From NCBI RefSeq assembly GCF_013378075.1, contig NZ_CP051131.1, positions 2,988,501 to 3,052,500 on the forward strand: DNA of 64,000 bases. Direction: 5' to 3'. Below the pieces are notes generated by a model. The model did no database searches. It saw nothing but the letters and a program-made list of their open reading frames with translations, and was not told where the DNA came from. Of this stretch, positions 43,906 to 52,304 are shown in pieces; positions within the stretch are counted from its first letter, which is position 1; every line of letters starts with the position of its first letter. This DNA is from Parasphingopyxis algicola (lineage in GTDB: Bacteria; Pseudomonadota; Alphaproteobacteria; Sphingomonadales; Sphingomonadaceae). The translations under genes were made by a program, and so were the position numbers.

Positions 43906-44535
43906 ATGAAAATTGCGGTGATCGGCAAGGGCCGGGTCGGCAGCGTTTTGGGGCCGGCTTTTGCCAAGGCCGGGCATGAGGTCGTGTACGGCGTTCGCGA
44001 GCCGGCCGACGAAAAATACGACAATGGCGACGAGATCCCGCACGATACGACCGAAGGCGCGGCGCAATGGGGCGAAGTCGTCATCCTGGCCGTCGACTGG
44101 AGCGTCGCCGAAAGCGCGCTCGCCGAGTGCGGCGATCTCGGCGGCAAGATCCTGATCGATTGCACCAATCCGCTGACCATGGGCGAGGAGGGCCTCGAAC
44201 TGGCACTGGGTTTCGATACGTCGGCCGGCGAAATATTGGCGGGGCAGACGGCTGCGAAGGCGGTGAAGACGCTCAATCAGGTCGGATCGCCGGTGATGGG
44301 AATGGCGCATGCTTTCCCGAACCGTCCGATCCAGTTCGTGGCCGGCGAGGATGAAGACGCCAAGGCGCTGGTCAGCAGCCTGTTGCGCGATATCGGCTTC
44401 GAGCCCATCGATTATGGCGGGATCCGGAACGCTCGCCAACTGGAGCCGCTCGCGATGGTCTGGATCGACCAGGCGTTCAAACACGGGATGGACCCGCAAA
44501 CGGCGTGGCATTTTATGAAAGCAGACGGTGACTAA
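43906..44535 (+). CDS. NADPH-dependent F420 reductase-like / NAD(P)-binding protein
   Basis: 209 aa. An N-terminal Rossmann motif KIAVIGKGRVGSVLGPAFAKAGHEVVYGVREP is clear. The rest follows the NADP oxidoreductase, coenzyme F420-dependent family (ILIDCTNPLTMG, KTLNQVGSPVMGMA). In bacteria lacking F420 these proteins may act on other acceptors. It sits between E2 and lipoamide dehydrogenase; its stop overlaps the lpd start (TAATG), so it is in the operon, but its role in pyruvate oxidation is unknown. Confidence 0.85.
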   Translation: MKIAVIGKGRVGSVLGPAFAKAGHEVVYGVREPADEKYDNGDEIPHDTTEGAAQWGEVVILAVDWSVAESALAECGDLGGKILIDCTNPLTMGEEGLELALGFDTSAGEILAGQTAAKAVKTLNQVGSPVMGMAHAFPNRPIQFVAGEDEDAKALVSSLLRDIGFEPIDYGGIRNARQLEPLAMVWIDQAFKHGMDPQTAWHFMKADGD

Positions 44536-45932
44536 TGGCTAACCAATATGATCTCATCATCCTCGGTTCCGGACCCGGCGGCTATGTTGCGGCGATCCGG
44601 GCGTCGCAGCTCGGCATGAAGGTGGCGATCGTCGAGCGGGAGAAGCTCGGCGGCATCTGTCTCAACTGGGGGTGCATCCCGACCAAGGCGCTGCTGCGGA
44701 CGAGCGAGATCTACCATTATATGACCCATGCCGAGGCCTATGGGCTGAAGGCCGAGAAGCCGGGTTTCGATCTCGCCAAGGTCGTCGAGCGCTCGCGCAC
44801 GGTGGCGGGACAGCTCAACCAGGGTGTCACCGGCCTGATGAAGAAGAACAAGGTCGATGTGCATGAAGGCTTCGGCACGATCACGGCCAGGGGCAAGCTG
44901 ACCGTCGAGAAGGACGGCAAGAAAACGGAACTCGCCACCAAGACGATCATAATCGCCACCGGCGCCCGCGCCCGCGATCTGCCGTTCGCTAAGGCGGACG
45001 GCAAGCGTATCTGGACCTACCGCCACGCGATGGTGCCCGAAGACGTGCCGTCCAAATTGCTGGTGATCGGTTCGGGTGCGATCGGCATCGAATTTGCGAG
45101 CTTCTATTCCGATATGGGCGCCGAGGTGACGGTCGTCGAAATGCTGCCGCGCATCCTTCCGGTCGAGGACGAGGACGTCTCCAAGCATATGGAGAAAACG
45201 CTCAAGAAGCAGGGCATGACGATCCTGACCGGCGCGGGCGTCGAAAAGCTCGAAGCCGGCGCGAAATCGGTCAAGGCGGCGATCAAGGACGCCAAGGGCA
45301 AGGTGACCGAGAGCGAGTTCAGCCACGCCATCGTTGCGATCGGCATCATGCCCAACACCGAAGACACGGGCATCGACACGCTCGGCGTGAAGACGGGCGA
45401 GAACGGTCATATCGACGTCGACGGCTTCGGTCGGACCAGTGTCGAGGGCATTCTCGCGATCGGCGATGTGACGGGGCCGCCCTGGCTCGCGCACAAGGCC
45501 AGCCACGAAGGCGTGGTCGCGGTCGAGAAGCTGGCGGGCCAGAACCCGCATGCCTTCGAGACCGGCAATATTCCGGGCTGCACCTATTCGCGGCCGCAGG
45601 TTGCGTCGGTCGGGATGACCGAGGCTCAGGCCAAGGAGGCCGGTCACACGGTCCGCGTCGGCAATTTCCCCTTTATCGGCAACGGCAAGGCGATCGCACT
45701 GGGCGAGGCCGAGGGTTTCGTCAAAACCGTATTCGACGAAAAGACCGGCGAGCTATTGGGCGCCCATATGATCGGCGCCGAGGTCACCGAACTGATCCAG
45801 GGCTATGCCGTCGCGCGGCAGCTGGAAACGACCGAGGCGGAACTGATGGAAACCGTCTTCCCGCATCCGACATTGAGCGAAATGATGCATGAAAGCGTGC
45901 TCGCCGCCTATGACCGGGTGCTGCACATCTGA
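44535..45932 (+). CDS. lpdA: Dihydrolipoyl dehydrogenase (E3)
   Basis: 465 aa, full length. The FAD motif IILGSGPGGYVAAIRAS, the redox disulfide GGICLNWGCIPTKALLR, the NAD motif LVIGSGAIGIEFASFYS, the second FAD motif GILAIGDVTGPPWLAHKAS and the C-terminal catalytic HPTLSEMMHE are all present. It reoxidises the lipoyl groups of E2 and passes electrons to NAD+. Its placement two genes after E2 suggests service for pyruvate dehydrogenase in particular. Confidence 0.97.
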   Translation: MANQYDLIILGSGPGGYVAAIRASQLGMKVAIVEREKLGGICLNWGCIPTKALLRTSEIYHYMTHAEAYGLKAEKPGFDLAKVVERSRTVAGQLNQGVTGLMKKNKVDVHEGFGTITARGKLTVEKDGKKTELATKTIIIATGARARDLPFAKADGKRIWTYRHAMVPEDVPSKLLVIGSGAIGIEFASFYSDMGAEVTVVEMLPRILPVEDEDVSKHMEKTLKKQGMTILTGAGVEKLEAGAKSVKAAIKDAKGKVTESEFSHAIVAIGIMPNTEDTGIDTLGVKTGENGHIDVDGFGRTSVEGILAIGDVTGPPWLAHKASHEGVVAVEKLAGQNPHAFETGNIPGCTYSRPQVASVGMTEAQAKEAGHTVRVGNFPFIGNGKAIALGEAEGFVKTVFDEKTGELLGAHMIGAEVTELIQGYAVARQLETTEAELMETVFPHPTLSEMMHESVLAAYDRVLHI

Positions 45933-46406
45933 TCAGCCCGTACCCGGCCGCGTGCCGTTCTGCGCATAGTCCGCGATCAGCTGCTGATAGTCTTCCATTT
46001 CGGGGAATGCCTCGAAACTGCGCTGGGCCGGCAGCTCGACCCAAGACAGTTGTTCGGCCGTCATGACTTCGATAAAGGGCACGTCCCAGTGCGGCTCTTC
46101 GAGCATCATCGTGCGGACATTGACGATCCAGTCGGCGCCGTGCGGCTTGGAATAGACCCAGCTCTTGCAGCTGTCGCAAAAGAATTGCCCGTGCGGGCCG
46201 CGAAGGCCGCCTTTCACGCCTTCGCCCTCCGTCACGCGGAAGCCTTCGGCCGGCACCATCAGCGAAAGCGAAAAGGCGCTCGCCGTCAATCGTTGGCAGC
46301 CCCGGCAATGGCACGCCATCGAGAGCAGCGGCGTGGCGCTGATCTCGAACTTCAGATCGCCGCACAAACACTGCCCGGTCCATGGCAATCCCCAATCCTC
46401 GTTCAT
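45933..46406 (-). CDS. GFA family (Gfa-like, CENP-V fold) protein
   Basis: 157 aa. Zinc-binding cysteine pairs of the GFA fold are visible: GQCLCGDLKFEI, ACHCRGCQRLTASAF and FFCDSCKSWVYSK. Despite the family name most members do not catalyse formaldehyde-glutathione formation; the function is unknown. Its stop codon directly abuts the lpdA stop codon on the other strand (45932/45933), so the genes are convergent with no spacer. Confidence 0.9.
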   Translation of the reverse strand: MNEDWGLPWTGQCLCGDLKFEISATPLLSMACHCRGCQRLTASAFSLSLMVPAEGFRVTEGEGVKGGLRGPHGQFFCDSCKSWVYSKPHGADWIVNVRTMMLEEPHWDVPFIEVMTAEQLSWVELPAQRSFEAFPEMEDYQQLIADYAQNGTRPGTG

Positions 46407-46485
46407 GTGGCGGTTCCTTTCCTGCCCCTCGACGGGCGACCGACACTATAGCATAGCGGCATCCCATCGAGAGAGGGACATGATC

Positions 46486-47766
46486 ATGATCGCAAGGCTC
46501 GCAATCGTTACCTATCTGCTGCTGTTTTCGGCGGCGCTTCACGCCGAAACGCTCGTCGTCACCGCCGACCGGATGGTCGACGTGCTCGAGGGGCGGGCGA
46601 TCGACAATCCGGTGGTCGTGGTCACCGACGGCCGGATCGTCTCGGTCTCGAGCGGCGAAGTGCCGGCCGATCTGCCCGAGGACGCCGAGCGGCTCGATCT
46701 CGCGGGCATGACGATCCTGCCCGGGCTGATCGACATGCATGTCCATCTGACGACCACGCCGCGGATCGGCGGCTTCCGGCGGCTCAACTATACCGACAGC
46801 TTCTGGACGACGCTCGGCGTACCCAACGCGCGCGCGATGCTCGAATCGGGGTTCACGACCGTGCGCAACGTCGGCGCCGACGATTATGCCGACGTCGCGC
46901 TGCGCCAAGGTATCGAGGCCGGCTTCTATCCCGGACCGCGGATCGTCGCCGCGACCGAGTCCTTCGGGGTGACGGGCGGGCATTGCGACCGCAACGGCCT
47001 GCCGCCGTCGCTCGTCGACCGGGACGGAGAGCAGGGCGTCAACGGCGTGGAGGCCGTCCGCCTGCAGATTCGGCAGAACCGGCGCTATGGCGCCGATGTC
47101 ATCAAGATCTGCGCGACCGGCGGCGTTTTCTCCCGCAACACCGATGTCGGCGCCCAGCAGATGACGGCCGGGGAAATCCGCGCCGCGGTCGAGGAGGCGC
47201 ATATGCTCGGGATGCGCGTCGCGGCCCATGCGCATGGCAATGCCGGTATCCGTGCCGCGATCGAGGCCGGCGTCGATACGATCGAACATGCGAGCTATCT
47301 CGACGACGAGACGATCCGCATGGCGATCGACCGCGGCACCTTTTTCTCGATGGATATCTACAACACCGAATATACGCTGGCCGAGGGCGAGGCGAACGGC
47401 GTGCTGGAGGAAAATCTGGCGAAGGAGCGGCAGGTCGGGACGATCCAGCGCGAGAGCTTCCGCCGGTCCGTCGAGCTCGGCGCGCGGCATGTGTTCGGGT
47501 CGGATGCAGGCGTCTATCCGCATGGTACCGGCGGCCGGCAGTTTGCGCGCATGGTGCGGTTCGGGATGACGCCGCTTCAGGCGATCCAGGCCGCGACCGC
47601 CAATGCCGCCGAAGCGCTCGACAAGATGGGCGATGTCGGCGCGATCGCGCCGGGCCGATATGGCGATATCATCGCCGTGGATGGCGACCCGCTGGCCGAC
47701 ATCGCCGCGTTGGAAGATGTCGACATCGTCGTCAAGGGCGGCGAACTCGTCATGGACCGCCGTTGA
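46486..47766 (+). CDS. Secreted metal-dependent amidohydrolase (imidazolonepropionase-like)
   Basis: 426 aa. A signal peptide ends near residue 20 (FSAALHAET). Metal-site motifs appear in order: LIDMHVHLTT, VIKICATGG (Lys), RVAAHAHGNAG, TIEHASYLD and HVFGSDAGVYPHG, followed by ALDKMGDVGAIAPGRYGDIIAV. This is the periplasmic Xaa-Pro or prolidase-like amidohydrolase group. The ATG at 46480 is 2 nt from GAGGG, whereas 46486 is 8 nt away, so the latter was chosen. A second such enzyme lies at 58844-60106. Confidence 0.88.
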   Translation: MIARLAIVTYLLLFSAALHAETLVVTADRMVDVLEGRAIDNPVVVVTDGRIVSVSSGEVPADLPEDAERLDLAGMTILPGLIDMHVHLTTTPRIGGFRRLNYTDSFWTTLGVPNARAMLESGFTTVRNVGADDYADVALRQGIEAGFYPGPRIVAATESFGVTGGHCDRNGLPPSLVDRDGEQGVNGVEAVRLQIRQNRRYGADVIKICATGGVFSRNTDVGAQQMTAGEIRAAVEEAHMLGMRVAAHAHGNAGIRAAIEAGVDTIEHASYLDDETIRMAIDRGTFFSMDIYNTEYTLAEGEANGVLEENLAKERQVGTIQRESFRRSVELGARHVFGSDAGVYPHGTGGRQFARMVRFGMTPLQAIQAATANAAEALDKMGDVGAIAPGRYGDIIAVDGDPLADIAALEDVDIVVKGGELVMDRR

Positions 47767-47790
47767 CGCGCCCCACTTCCCGGCCTGGTT

Positions 47791-48270
47791 TTAGCCGGCC
47801 GTCGCCTGGGACGGTTTCGGCGCCGTTGCGGCGACCGGCTTCTCGTCGACCAGTTTGAGCGACGCGTCCTTCGGCTCGTCCTTTTTGAGCGTGCCGGCGC
47901 TTTTGTGCCGGAAGCTGCCTTCGACATGGCCGCCGGTGGCGATGCTCAGCTTTTCATAGGTCACATCGCCGACCACTTTGGCCGAGGCCTCGACGATCAG
48001 TTCCTTGGCCGCGATCGAGCCTTCCACGCGGCCGGCGATGCGCGCCTGTTCGGCGCTGATACCGCCCTTGATCGTGCTGTTGCCGGCCTGGACCAGCGTG
48101 GCGCAGCGAATATCGCCTTCGACGCGGCCATCGACATGCAAATCGACGGACGCATCGATATCGCCCGTGACGGTGACGTCCGAGCCGATGACCGAGAAGG
48201 TCGAGCGGTTATCCGCGCTCGACGGCATCGCCATTTCTTCGTCCTGCGACGGATTGGATTTCGAGAACAT
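47791..48270 (-). CDS. Bactofilin
   Basis: 159 aa. The central beta-helix (about 25-130) has the six-residue rhythm of bactofilins: STFSVIGSDVTVTGDIDAS, LHVDGRVEGDIRCATL, GNSTIKGGISAEQARIAGRVEGSI, KVVGDVTYEKL. The tails are charged and probably disordered. Bactofilins polymerise without nucleotide and position envelope enzymes. GGAGG lies 9 nt upstream. The first 62 nt overlap the M23 gene in another frame, as in other alphaproteobacterial peptidase-bactofilin pairs. Confidence 0.93.
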   Translation of the reverse strand: MFSKSNPSQDEEMAMPSSADNRSTFSVIGSDVTVTGDIDASVDLHVDGRVEGDIRCATLVQAGNSTIKGGISAEQARIAGRVEGSIAAKELIVEASAKVVGDVTYEKLSIATGGHVEGSFRHKSAGTLKKDEPKDASLKLVDEKPVAATAPKPSQATAG

Positions 48271-49372
48271 CGCGATCAGCCTCCAAAAGGGGCCGCGGGT
48301 TTACAGCGCGGCCGTTGATACGCACTTCATAGTGCAGGTGGGTGGCAGTCGAGCGGCCGGAGCTGCCCATCCTGCCGATACGATCCCCCCGGTCGACACG
48401 GTCCCCAACGCTCACATTGATGCCCGACAGATGCGCATAGCGGGTGACGACACCCGCACCATGATCGATTTCGATCGTCCGGCCATATCCGCCCTTCCAG
48501 CCGGCAAAGCGCACACGGCCGGGTCCGGTCGCCAGGATGCCCTGGCCATGGCGGCCGCGAAAATCGATGCCGTTATGCATTGCGCGGCCCCGTGTGAACG
48601 GGTCGCGGCGCAGGCCGAAGGGGCTGCTCATCGCACCATAGGCGGTCGGTTTGGCCGACGGTATCGCACGGAGCGACAGTTCCATCACCGCCAGGCGGTT
48701 CAGTGCGATTTCGAGATCGGCGATTTCCTCGTCGATCGCGCCGTCAAGCGTCATCGCCGTCCGGATCGGAATCAGCGGGCCGCCCTGCGCCCGGCGGCTC
48801 ATGACGCGCGGATCGAGCCCGAACTCGCGGATCGCCTCGGCGGTTTGCAGGGTGCGTTGCTCGACCGCGGCGCGCAGCGCGCGGGCGAATGCGACCTGAT
48901 GCTGCTCGAGCGCCTGCAAGGCGGCAGCTTCCGGAATCGCCGCGCTGCTTTCCTCGGCAGCCTCGGCGCCGTCGGCGGTCTCCGCCTCGTCTTCATTGTC
49001 TTCGAGATTGCCGAAATGGCGGCGGACCAGCGCATCGAGCACGGCCTGACGCCGCTCGACGCGGGCGACCTGCTCTTCGACGGTTCCGCGATAGGCGGCG
49101 ACGCGCGCTTCGGTCTGGGTGACCTCCTGTTCGCGCTGGTCAAGTGCGATTCGGTCACTCGCCCCTTTGACTTGCAGCCCGACCATGACCAGCGTGACCG
49201 CCAGCCATGCGACCGCGCCAAGCGCGGCGATCGACACCACTCTTATCTGTAACTTACTGGAAATTCTAAAAAAGCGGAGCTTGCCGCCGGAGCGGATATG
49301 GAGCTCATGGTCAGGAAAAAGGCCCTTGAACCGGGACCAAAGCCCCGGGCCTTCCTTTTTATTTCTAGACAC
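48209..49372 (-). CDS. M23 family peptidase, membrane-anchored (LmdC-like)
   Basis: 387 aa. A membrane helix at about residues 45-70 (VVSIAALGAVAWLAVTLVMVG) is followed by a coiled coil (IALDQREQEVTQTEARVAAY, VARVERRQAVLDALVRR) and the LytM domain at about 255-375: MHNGIDFRGRHGQGILATG and TATHLHYEVRING supply the HxxxD and HxH zinc ligands. It probably cuts peptidoglycan cross-links at sites marked by the bactofilin. The GTG at 49372 has AGGG 8 nt upstream; TTG codons further back to 49417 are alternatives. Four GANTC sites lie just upstream. Confidence 0.9.
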   Translation of the reverse strand: MSRNKKEGPGLWSRFKGLFPDHELHIRSGGKLRFFRISSKLQIRVVSIAALGAVAWLAVTLVMVGLQVKGASDRIALDQREQEVTQTEARVAAYRGTVEEQVARVERRQAVLDALVRRHFGNLEDNEDEAETADGAEAAEESSAAIPEAAALQALEQHQVAFARALRAAVEQRTLQTAEAIREFGLDPRVMSRRAQGGPLIPIRTAMTLDGAIDEEIADLEIALNRLAVMELSLRAIPSAKPTAYGAMSSPFGLRRDPFTRGRAMHNGIDFRGRHGQGILATGPGRVRFAGWKGGYGRTIEIDHGAGVVTRYAHLSGINVSVGDRVDRGDRIGRMGSSGRSTATHLHYEVRINGRAVNPRPLLEADRDVLEIQSVAGRRNGDAVERG

Positions 49373-49431
49373 GTGCAACCCTGTGAATTGAAATTTGTGC
49401 AAACCGGCTAGCAACAATGTGGTTAAATCGC

Positions 49432-49481
49432 GAGTCTAACGAACGATGGCGCGACGAATCGTTGGCGACTCGGGTCGAGTC
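49432..49481. promoter_or_regulatory. Cluster of four GANTC sites in a divergent promoter
   Basis: GAGTC (49432), GAATC (49456), GACTC (49467) and GAGTC (49477) fall within 50 bp, between the M23-bactofilin genes and the aminotransferase gene. GANTC is the target of CcrM methylase, and such clusters mark promoters controlled through cell-cycle methylation (GcrA-CcrM) in Caulobacter. Confidence 0.65.
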
Positions 49482-49558
49482 GACGGAACCCTAGAGAAAA
49501 GGCGGTTTCTTAAGATAGCTTTTACTTTGAATGGCGGGTGAACGCCGCGTATAGCGCC

Positions 49559-50485
49559 ATGATGGGCAAGGGAACGCACGACTATCGCGAGGATCCGCGC
49601 AACGCCGAGATTCTGATTAACGTCAATGGTAAAATCGTCCCCCGTGCCGAGGCCATGGTTTCGGTGTTCGATTCCGGCTTCATGCTGGGCGACGGTGTCT
49701 GGGAGGGGCTGCGGGTCCATCGGGAGCGGATCGCCTTTCTCGACCAGCATCTCGACCGGCTGTTCGAAGGCGCCAAGGCGATCGACATGGATGTCGGTAT
49801 CGATCGGGCAATGCTCGAGCGGCGGCTCTATGAAACGCTCGATGCCAACGGTTCTTCCGAAGGCGTTCATATCCGCCTCATGGTGACGCGGGGGATTCGT
49901 TCCACGCCCTATCAGGACCCGCGCGTCGTCGTGTCGCCGGCGACCATCGTCATCGTTCCCGAATATAAGGAGCCGTTGCCCGAAACCGTCGAGAAGGGCA
50001 TCCGGCTGTTCACCGTCCATGTCCGGCGCGGCGATCCGGCGGTGCAGGACCCCAAGCTCAATTCGCACTCCAAGCTCAATTGTATCACCGCCTGCATCCA
50101 GGCGACCAAGGCCGGCGCGGACGAGGCGCTGATGCTCGATCCGCAGGGCTTCGTCGCGACCTGCAATTCGACGCATTTCTTCATCGTGCGCAAGGGCGAG
50201 GTCTGGACGTCGAGCGGCGACTATTGCCTGGGCGGGATCACGCGCGGGACGGTGATCGATCTGTGCCGCGACGCCGATATTCCGGTGTTCGAGAAGAATT
50301 TCTCGCTGACCGATGTCTATGGCGCCGACGAGGCTTTCGTCACCGGCACCTTCGCCGGTGTCGTGCCGGTCACCGAGGTGGACGGGCGCGGGCTGACCGA
50401 AGCGCGCGGCCCGATGGTCGAGAGGCTGCAGGAACTGTATGCCGCCCGGCTCGCCACCGATGTCGCGGCGCGATCGCGGCCGTGA
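49559..50485 (+). CDS. Class IV aminotransferase (branched-chain or D-amino acid type)
   Basis: 308 aa from the ATG at 49559. SVFDSGFMLGDGVWEGLRV lies near residue 36 and the PLP-binding Lys is in LNSHSKLNCITAC near 163; NSTHFFIV and GGITRGTVIDLC follow. This is the fold-type IV aminotransferase family (IlvE, D-Ala transaminase, 4-amino-4-deoxychorismate lyase); the exact substrate is not clear. A GTG at 49538 is in frame. A P-loop sulfotransferase-like gene follows after a copy of the palindromic repeat. Confidence 0.87.
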   Translation: MMGKGTHDYREDPRNAEILINVNGKIVPRAEAMVSVFDSGFMLGDGVWEGLRVHRERIAFLDQHLDRLFEGAKAIDMDVGIDRAMLERRLYETLDANGSSEGVHIRLMVTRGIRSTPYQDPRVVVSPATIVIVPEYKEPLPETVEKGIRLFTVHVRRGDPAVQDPKLNSHSKLNCITACIQATKAGADEALMLDPQGFVATCNSTHFFIVRKGEVWTSSGDYCLGGITRGTVIDLCRDADIPVFEKNFSLTDVYGADEAFVTGTFAGVVPVTEVDGRGLTEARGPMVERLQELYAARLATDVAARSRP

Positions 50486-50500
50486 CAGGCTGTTTTTTCT

Positions 50501-50633
50501 GTCAGACTCGACCTGTCGGTCGAGCGCCGCACCGGCCCGCACCCCCTCCCGGCCTCCCAACAGGGTATATTCAATGGGAGGCCGGGAGGGGGTGCGGGCC
50601 GGTGCCGCGATTTCCTGCCAAGGAAATTCTGAC
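50501..50633. repeat. Palindromic repeat family, full copy (133 bp), inside an apparent operon
   Basis: GTCAGA (50501-50506) and TCTGAC (50628-50633) close the hairpins CTCGACC-TGTC-GGTCGAG, a long GC hairpin with a loop containing GGGTATATTCAA, and ATTTCCT-GCCA-AGGAAAT. It lies between the class IV aminotransferase and the sulfotransferase-like gene, which are on the same strand. Confidence 0.92.
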
Positions 50634-50648
50634 CAGAGAGCGGCGGCC

Positions 50649-51377
50649 GTGACGATCCGGATCGCGATGTGGTCGGGCCCGCGCAATATCTCGACCGCGA
50701 TGATGCGCAGCTTCGGCAGCCGGGCGGACACGTTCGTCAGCGACGAGCCCTATTATGGCGCCTACCTGGCCGATACCGGATATCCGCACCCGATGGCCGA
50801 TCAGGTGATTGCGGCGATGGATTGCGACTGGCGATCGGTGACGGAAACTCTGAATGGCGACCCGCCCGACGGCAGCGCGGTCTGGTATCAGAAGCATATG
50901 CCGTCGGAGATGGTCGGGCCGGTCGGCGTCGGCGATCTGGATGACCATCGTCACGCTTTCCTGATCCGCGATCCGAAGCGGATGATCGCCAGCTATGCGA
51001 AGAAGATGGAGGCCGTGACGTTCGAGGATATGGGGCTCGAAAGGCTGCACCTCTATTTCCGGATGGAGGCGGACCGGCTCGGCCATGCGCCGCCGGTTGT
51101 CGAAGGCGCCGATATTCTGGACGCGCCCGGCCCGATGCTGGAGATGCTGTGTGGAGCGCTCGATATTCCCTGGGATCCGGCGATGCTCGGTTGGGAACCG
51201 GGTTCGCGCGATACCGATGGGGTCTGGGCGCCGCATTGGTATGGCCGGGTCGAGGAGAGCACGGGGTTTGAGGGCGATGATCGCGGGCCGGTCGAGCTGC
51301 CCGATAGCTATCGCGCGCTCTACGAACGCTGCCGGCCGCATTATGAAGCGCTGAGGGCCTACAAGCTGACACTGTAG
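50649..51377 (+). CDS. Sulfotransferase-like P-loop protein
   Basis: 242 aa from a GTG at 50649. It begins VTIRIAMWSGPRNISTAMMRSF, where SGPRNISTAMM corresponds to the 5' PAPS-binding loop of sulfotransferases, and HRHAFLIRDPKRMIASYAKK corresponds to the 3'-phosphate-binding RxxxxxxxS. GTG was chosen because the motif begins immediately; AGAGAG lies about 9 nt upstream. In plants and fungi a similar domain is fused ahead of a class IV aminotransferase; here the two are separate neighbouring genes. The substrate is unknown. Confidence 0.82.
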   Translation: MTIRIAMWSGPRNISTAMMRSFGSRADTFVSDEPYYGAYLADTGYPHPMADQVIAAMDCDWRSVTETLNGDPPDGSAVWYQKHMPSEMVGPVGVGDLDDHRHAFLIRDPKRMIASYAKKMEAVTFEDMGLERLHLYFRMEADRLGHAPPVVEGADILDAPGPMLEMLCGALDIPWDPAMLGWEPGSRDTDGVWAPHWYGRVEESTGFEGDDRGPVELPDSYRALYERCRPHYEALRAYKLTL

Positions 51378-51430
51378 GCAGCCGTCTCATTTATGCGTAC
51401 ATGACCTAGAGATACGAATGCGGCCCCGTT

Positions 51431-52294
51431 TCAAGCCGCATCGCAGGCGGGTTTGCTTTCCCAGCTTGCCGCACCCTCGATCGAGATTTCTTCGACCTGA
51501 CCATTTTCGAGGGCGTCCACCCAGCCGGTGATCAACGGCGCGATCAGCCGGAAATTGGGGCGGTGTCGCACCCCGTCGATGATCGCCAGGGCCGCCAGCG
51601 AACAGGTTGTGCGGAAAAGGCGGCGCGAATGGCCGGGTTCGACATAATCATCGTCCGAGCCATGGATGAAGAGCAGCGGCTCTTCGACACTGTTCAACGC
51701 GACGATGCTCTCCCAGCTGTCCGGGATGAAAATCTCGCTGAAATAGGGCGCCGCCTCGCCGAGATCGCTAAAGGTCGCGAGGGTCATCACGCCGGAGAGC
51801 GTTTCGCGCGCGGCCAACTGGATCGCCACGGCGCCGCCGAGCGAATGGCCGAACACATAGACATCGCCCTGCGCCCCGGCCGCTTCGCGGGCGAACCGGT
51901 AAAAGGCCTGGGCGTCGGTTATAAGTCCGTCTTCGCTCGGCGAACCCCGATTGTCGTTGAAACCGCGATACGAGGCGACGAGAACGCCGCGCCCGTCCTC
52001 GGCGAGCCGTTGAATATAGCCGGCCATCCGACCCGCATTGTCGCGGCGGCCATGGAGGACGAGGATGATGTCGGGATTGCCGTTCATCGGTGCCCAATAG
52101 AAGCCGGCAAGATCAAGCCCGTCTTCGGTAGTGACCGAAATGCGGTCCGGTTCCGGGCCGCTCCAATCGGGCGTTATGACCGGACCGACCGGCGGTGCGT
52201 AAAGCTGTTCGCGTGCGAAATGCGCGCACCCCGATTGCGCGGCGAGCATTGCGATTCCCAGCAGGAACAGCACGGCGAAGTGGACACGGTTCAT
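51431..52294 (-). CDS. Alpha/beta hydrolase lipoprotein
   Basis: 287 aa. A lipoprotein signal ends in AAQSGC (Cys about residue 23). The fold has VLHGRRDNAGRMAGY (oxyanion region), the nucleophile VFGHSLGGAVAIQLA near residue 150, Asp in FIHGSDDDYVEP and His in GVRHRPNF. It is a membrane-anchored serine esterase or peptidase of the BAAT/dienelactone-like type (Hydrolase_4). It starts 10 nt after the serine hydrolase stop on the same strand. Confidence 0.87.
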   Translation of the reverse strand: MNRVHFAVLFLLGIAMLAAQSGCAHFAREQLYAPPVGPVITPDWSGPEPDRISVTTEDGLDLAGFYWAPMNGNPDIILVLHGRRDNAGRMAGYIQRLAEDGRGVLVASYRGFNDNRGSPSEDGLITDAQAFYRFAREAAGAQGDVYVFGHSLGGAVAIQLAARETLSGVMTLATFSDLGEAAPYFSEIFIPDSWESIVALNSVEEPLLFIHGSDDDYVEPGHSRRLFRTTCSLAALAIIDGVRHRPNFRLIAPLITGWVDALENGQVEEISIEGAASWESKPACDAA

Positions 52295-52304
52295 GCGCGG
52301 CCGT

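Noticed and set aside
45784-47523. 579-codon minus-strand frame across lpdA, the GFA gene and the amidohydrolase gene
   Set aside because: Three genes with full motifs cover the same bases in other frames.
50439-50648. Extended N-terminus of the sulfotransferase-like protein reading through the repeat
   Set aside because: The extra 70 residues are a translation of the palindromic repeat, and the P-loop motif begins right after the GTG at 50649.
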